Below are positions 1 through 20,311 of a DNA stretch of 20,311 nt, piece by piece (the stretch's first letter is position 1; each line of letters starts with the position of its first letter). A model generated the notes under the pieces. It did not search any database. It had not been told where the DNA came from and saw only the letters and a list, made by a program, of their open reading frames with translations. The stretch is taken from positions 1-20,311 of the forward strand of contig QXVZ01030788.1 of the NCBI GenBank assembly GCA_008931825.1, given 5' to 3'. Source of the stretch: Phallusia fumigata (taxonomy: Eukaryota; Chordata; Ascidiacea; Phlebobranchia; Ascidiidae). Both the position numbers and the translations under genes were made by a program.

Positions 1-40
1 TAAGGAGCGGGCTCCATCTCTTGACCCCTTTCATTTTAGC

Positions 41-112
41 AACCAGAAAGCGATCAGAAGACGCACTGAAATAGAGAAGAGAAACATTTCCCGGCAGACC
101 TCACAGGATTAA
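41..112 (+). CDS. Possible last coding exon of an unidentified upstream gene (partial)
   Basis: A pyrimidine-rich tract ending in CATTTTAG (to position 39) looks like a 3' splice acceptor. After it, the frame starting at 41 stays open for 23 codons and stops at TAA 110-112. The residues are very polar and basic (an IRRRTEIEKRN stretch) and I do not recognise the family. An AATAAA signal follows 18 bases after the stop, which fits a gene 3' end. The exon is short and no upstream exon is visible, so it could be chance. Position 40 would belong to a split codon. Confidence 0.3.
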   Translation, partial: NQKAIRRRTEIEKRNISRQTSQD

Positions 113-129
113 TTTCAACTAGTTGAGAC

Positions 130-135
130 AATAAA
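130..135 (+). terminator. Possible poly(A) signal AATAAA for the upstream gene
   Basis: A canonical AATAAA hexamer lies just after the candidate stop codon at 110-112. In AT-rich DNA such hexamers occur by chance, so support comes only from its position. Confidence 0.3.
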
Positions 136-493
136 AAGTCGCGCCTACTTTAATTGTCTATACTTTGGTCATTGTTTCTCTGTGTGTATGGGATAAAAAA
201 TTACATAATCATTTTACTTTGTTTCTTTTACGCCCTACTTTTGTGCTTTTTGTAGTTGTGTCTTGTGCGTGTACCTGAGGTTGTTTATAACATGTACATT
301 AAACAGAAAAAAACAAACAAACAAACATTCTTTTTGATGCTTAGCATTTAGAAAAAACAGTGTTTTGTCGCACAACAAAACCACATATTATTTCTATTAT
401 CGACTATAAAATTCCAACCTTATCGGAAAATATACACTAAATTTGCAGTTCGTATTATTTAATTTTATTAGCTTAAGACAAACTAAATGAGCG

Positions 494-537
494 ACTAACC
501 TTTTGGTGTCAAGTTTTTAACTAACCTTTTGGTGTCA
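494..537. repeat. Two direct copies of an 18-base unit, period 26
   Basis: The unit ACTAACCTTTTGGTGTCA occurs at 494-511 and again, identical, at 520-537, separated by 8 bases. It lies about 1 kb upstream of the tankyrase start codon. It may be a small tandem duplication or a paired binding site. The sequence does not tell which. Confidence 0.7.
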
Positions 538-1466
538 TTTTATAATATGCAGACCTGGCTTTGACCTGGCTTACATCGGACTCTATCCAAGCCAAAGCTA
601 CCTCAAATCAAAAGGCATTGCCAATATGCAATTTTGTTGTATTTTGACGCTCAAACATCAAACAGCAATGATCGGTACATTTTCGCAAAGATAAGTTTTG
701 AAGTACAGTTTCTCCTAGTTGATAATTTGTATGTGTTTCAGGTATTTTGGCCGCTATACCTTTGAGTTGCGACAATTTTCCACGTAATGCTCATTTAAAA
801 TGCTACTTTACCCGTTTTCATTAGCTCCATCATATGTAACTTAAGTTATCTATGGTTCCATTTGATATTCTATGATTAATAATAAAAAAACTGAACCGTT
901 GTGAAAAAATATGTTCTATTGATTTTCTTTTTTCAACTTGGAAAACTTTTATCTTGTCTTGACTCTTGACAAACAATAGTTCAGTTAGATAACAAATTCA
1001 GTTTTCTCTCCATCTCCAGTCTGTTTTGAAGCATTGTTTCTCGCTGTGGTTACTGTCTGCCAATTCAACTGTACAAAACACAAAATAGTCGTGCTTTTGC
1101 TACAGGCAGAATAAGGGACTTTGTTGAGATTTGCATTTGCCTGTATAGTCAGAAGGCAGTTCCCGTCCCATGTTGTTGTTCGTGTCTTGAACCACCCACC
1201 TTGTGTTTCTTCAACCAAAACTATTGTATTTGTAAGTTTACCTATGTTAATGTATCTTATGTATTATAATCATACAATAAGCAGACAATGATTTCTTGTA
1301 GATGAAAGTAGCTGCAGTTCTTAGTGCTGTGCATGAAAAATATCATTCTCTTCTGAATATGGTTGCATCATTGCAAAAACTACTTATCAGACTGTGTTGT
1401 ACGTAATTCGTAGAACTTTTGTTATAACCTGTAGCAAAATGTCTGCTGTGTATTTGATAACACACT

Positions 1467-1480
1467 TACTGTATTTTCAG
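1467..1480 (+). promoter_or_regulatory. 3' splice acceptor upstream of the tankyrase start (5'-UTR intron or trans-splice site)
   Basis: CTTACTGTATTTTCAG ends at 1480 and is a good acceptor match, 66 bases before the start codon. In ascidians many mRNAs receive a spliced leader at an unpaired acceptor in the 5' flank. An ordinary 5'-UTR intron is equally possible. No matching donor was identified. Confidence 0.4.
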
Positions 1481-1546
1481 GTTTTATTTTGTACTGATAA
1501 TAGCCAACTACTGTTCTTTACCAACTTGTGTTTGAAATAACCAGTG

Positions 1547-15818
<14,272 letters not shown>

Positions 15819-16152
15819 ACACAAGTGCGTGCGACTGTCAACCTCCTAACGCTACGCGCCAACTGTTTTAGGATGATTACAACCACAGCTATTTTTTGCA
15901 ATATTTGAGGACAATGTATACACAGAGGTGACTGCAGCGATGGGGGTGTACCGTGCCCCCTCTTTCAGTTAGTATTTGCAATCGGGGTAGTTTAAAGGGG
16001 AAGAAAAATAGGGAAATCCCGAGCATTCCGCCGCTGGGCTTTAAACACTGTAAGAAATGACTCACGTGTACTGCACTACATTCTTCTTAGTTGTGTCAAA
16101 TTAAAAAAGGACAGAGAGTAGTGTCAAATTTCCTTGTGGGTCATTGGATTCG

Positions 16153-16158
16153 AATAAA
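16153..16158 (+). terminator. Candidate poly(A) signal of tankyrase
   Basis: AATAAA lies 335 bases after the stop codon. An ATTAAA variant at 16100-16105 is an alternative. Confidence 0.4.
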
Positions 16159-17009
16159 AACTTTGTTTGGTTAATTGGATTCCAACCGGGTACTTGCATC
16201 CGAAACGGTTTCAGGTATGAGGTACCTGGACCTGATACCGATACATTAATTTTCAAGATTTTGTCATCGCTTTCGTTTTATTCGATTCCAGCCAATACTT
16301 ACTTAGCTCATTATTACGGTTTTATTTTGTATTGGCTCATACCCGCATACATGTTTTTTCATTTTTCTGTGTTACATATTAAAGGTCCTATGTTCCAACT
16401 TCACACAGCCCTATCCCACCATCTATGTTGTTCTGTCAAACTCCATGTTAACAAAATATGTCTTTCTCACATTGCCTGCTGTTATTTCACCCGCGTATTT
16501 CCTTTGTTAAGAAGTTTTGTGTGTTGTAGGTATAAGGGCAGCGAAATAGACTTTCAACAAACTTTTTATTTTGGGGATATTTCCCATATTGTCATGACAA
16601 CACTTTTTGACCGTTTTCTTTGAAACACTCGGCAAATGCAACACAGACTTGAAGTTTTCGTAACGACTTTGTTGCACAATTGAACTATGATCTCTATAGA
16701 TTCTGTAACCTACTCTGTCTAACCCTGATTTTTGGCAGGGAAATCCCCTGGTTTTTTAAAACCTCCGTTAAGTTTGAGCACTGTTCCCATGTACAATTAT
16801 AAAAACATTTTCTCTTTGAACTGTTCTTTATCTTTTTCGGCTTCTGCATGCGGTGAACGTTGGATCTTTCAATTTCACACTGTTTCTCCACCATGTCCTC
16901 AGTGTTATTGTCGGTTTTGTGTGATTGCTGAACTCGTGCGTGTTGTTTGTGGTGGCGGCGGTGGTTGTAGAATAAACACAGGTATTGAAACTTCAGTGTT
17001 TAAACAAAC

Positions 17010-17064
17010 CTCTCGAGGTCGCTGGTTCAAGCACAGGTAGAATTTGAACCAAAGACCTCGAGAG
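17010..17064. repeat. Interrupted perfect inverted repeat
   Basis: CTCTCGAGGTC (17010-17020) pairs with GACCTCGAGAG (17054-17064), and GGTTCAA (17024-17030) pairs with TTGAACC (17044-17050). A three-base mismatch separates the two stems and a 13-base loop closes them. The palindrome overlaps the SINE-like head read on the - strand. Confidence 0.85.
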
Positions 17065-17100
17065 TCCAAGGCGGGTTACTTAGCCACCCACCTATCTCTA
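17031..17100 (-). mobile_element. tRNA-derived SINE head (fragment)
   Basis: Read on the - strand, TGGCTAAGTAACCC (17086-17073) resembles a pol III A box and GGTTCAAATTC (17050-17040) a B box, 36 bases apart. The intervening GGACTCTCGAGGTC is typical of tRNA-derived SINE heads in invertebrates. Stems pair too poorly for a functional tRNA. The 3' end of the element is not defined. Confidence 0.5.
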
Positions 17101-17191
17101 GGACATTGAAGACACCACTGAAAAGCCGCCGTTTACCTACGCTACTACAATGTAGATGAAGGGGCTTGTCGCATTACACCATAGTATAGTT

Positions 17192-17197
17192 TTTATT
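17192..17197 (-). terminator. Candidate poly(A) signal of the KANK gene
   Basis: AATAAA on the - strand, about 990 bases after the predicted stop. Weak evidence, given the AT-rich context. Confidence 0.2.
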
Positions 17198-18184
17198 GCA
17201 AAAAATACAGTTGGCACAAAAAGGCAGGAAGCCAAAATGGGTGGTGGCGCTTTGGGGAATCCCCAGACACCATGGAGCAGTCACTATTTACGCAGGAGGT
17301 CAGTAAACGTCATAAACACGATATTGTATCTACGGTGATGAAAACAAGACTATTTGCAGCAAAGAGCGAAAAAACATAAAATGTACAGATAAAAAGCGAA
17401 TTGCATGTCGGTAAGAGCAAAGTAATAAAATCTTCTGATGGAAGAAGCTCTCTACTGCCAGCAGTGGAACTATGTTACATCAAATGAGCGGAGCAGAGCG
17501 TTGCAACGTCAGATGGACGTCACGATTTTAGCGGATTCCGAACTGGGCTAAAAATGAAATTTTACGGTTGAACAAAATCATGCATTTCAAAGTGTTACTT
17601 TTTTCAAAATCTGTGTCCTTCTGACATTATTTTCATAGAAAATGGCAGAAAAAACAGTAGAAATCGTCCATTTTCGTTGTGTTTAAAAATATGATGACAA
17701 ACAAACGATTACGTCATGCATTATGTCGTATTGGGTGAAAATTGTGACTGGGGTCATACAATTTTCATCATGCAATTTTTGGCAATTAGTAACAGCAGTG
17801 ATGTTGTTGAATTCCATCAATGTTATCAGATTAGGTTGTGATAAACATTGGTGCTAAAGGCCAGCAAATTCTGCATGTTCGCTGTGTTTGAGTCGATTAA
17901 AAAACTTCAGCCGCATATTAATCACTTTAAATAGACAAAATCTTCTAAGGCTAACCGAATACTTTACCTTGTCCGAGTAAAACAACACGCATTTTGCAAA
18001 TTTGAATATGCACATATTTGGGTTACAGAAAGGTACATGTTTGCTTACTAAAAACTATATTAGGCCCTTTCACCTTAAAAATCTATAAAAAATCGGTTCT
18101 TCTTCAACAAAAAATTGAACCAGCCGCCCGTTAAAGCAACGCTTTCGACATACAACCTTCTAAGCACTGCAGAATTTTGCTAAA

Positions 18185-20311
<2,127 letters not shown>

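Larger units (their letters stand above)
113..1480. other. Intergenic and 5' flanking region of tankyrase
   Basis: About 1.37 kb of AT-rich DNA with no convincing coding exon on either strand. It presumably holds the tankyrase promoter, but I see no clear TATA box. The only structure noted is a pair of 18-base direct repeats (494-511 and 520-537) and a pair of 10-base repeats (552-561 and 563-572). Confidence 0.6.
15819..18184. other. Intergenic region between convergent tankyrase and KANK genes
   Basis: About 2.37 kb containing the 3' UTRs of both genes. Candidate poly(A) signals for tankyrase lie at 16100-16105 (ATTAAA) and 16153-16158 (AATAAA). On the - strand an AATAAA lies at 17197-17192. 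A SINE-like piece with an inverted repeat lies at 17010-17100. The longest open frame (16144-16623, 159 codons) has no recognisable domain and is not called. Confidence 0.7.

Noticed and set aside
16144..16623. Open frame of 159 codons on the + strand between the genes
   Set aside because: It resembles no known protein, is rich in hydrophobic and aromatic residues as expected for T-rich DNA, and overlaps the likely tankyrase poly(A) region. I see no splice or start context supporting it.
17334..17440. Possible C/D snoRNA (GTGATGA near 17335, CTGA near 17435)
   Set aside because: No terminal pairing, no D' or C' boxes, and it is not in a host intron.

Overview
The window is animal nuclear DNA: AT-rich, non-coding between short exons, with GT-AG splice sites and no bacterial-style operons. 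It contains a nearly complete tankyrase gene on the + strand (coding 1547-15818, 21 coding exons). It also contains the 3' end of a KANK-family ankyrin-repeat gene on the - strand (20311 down to about 18185). A possible last exon of a third gene lies at the left edge (41-112). The compact introns, chordate-like protein sequences and roughly 2-3% divergence between two apparent alleles fit a highly polymorphic ascidian tunicate such as Ciona. The species is an inference.

Tankyrase: I rebuilt the exons from splice sites, reading frame and family knowledge. They join without a frame break into 1204 residues. These hold five ankyrin repeat clusters (ARC1-5, residues about 33-835), a SAM domain (about 899-957) and a C-terminal PARP catalytic domain (about 1000-1196). 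The H-Y-E triad (H1065, Y1094, E1172) and the CxxH-x4-CxxC zinc site are present. The protein resembles vertebrate tankyrase-2 more than tankyrase-1 because it has only a short N-terminal leader. Thirteen of the fourteen introns that interrupt the ankyrin half are phase 0. Intron 3 is a GC-AG intron.

Assembly: exon 6 appears twice (4700-4884 and 5177-5361) inside a duplicated stretch whose edges coincide with single N characters at 4912 and 5511. The copies differ only at synonymous sites, and using both would break the frame. A second, exact 118-base repeat sits on either side of the N at 5511. The best explanation is an unmerged small contig, partly from the other haplotype, not a biological duplication.

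Repeats: intron 14 holds a 376-bp non-autonomous hAT-like element with inverted ends and an 8-bp target duplication. Introns 16 and 20 share a dispersed repeat. A tRNA-derived SINE head with a nested inverted repeat lies between the genes (about 17010-17100), and a second pol III B-box-like piece lies in a KANK intron.

The two identified genes converge, with 2.4 kb between their stop codons. Tankyrase poly-ADP-ribosylates partners recognised by its ankyrin clusters (axin and others in vertebrates). KANK proteins act at the cell cortex with talin, liprin and kinesin-4. Nothing here shows that the two work together. I found no CRISPR array, no canonical structural RNA gene and no convincing new biological system. 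The most useful results are the full gene model, the false duplication and the mobile-element insertions.
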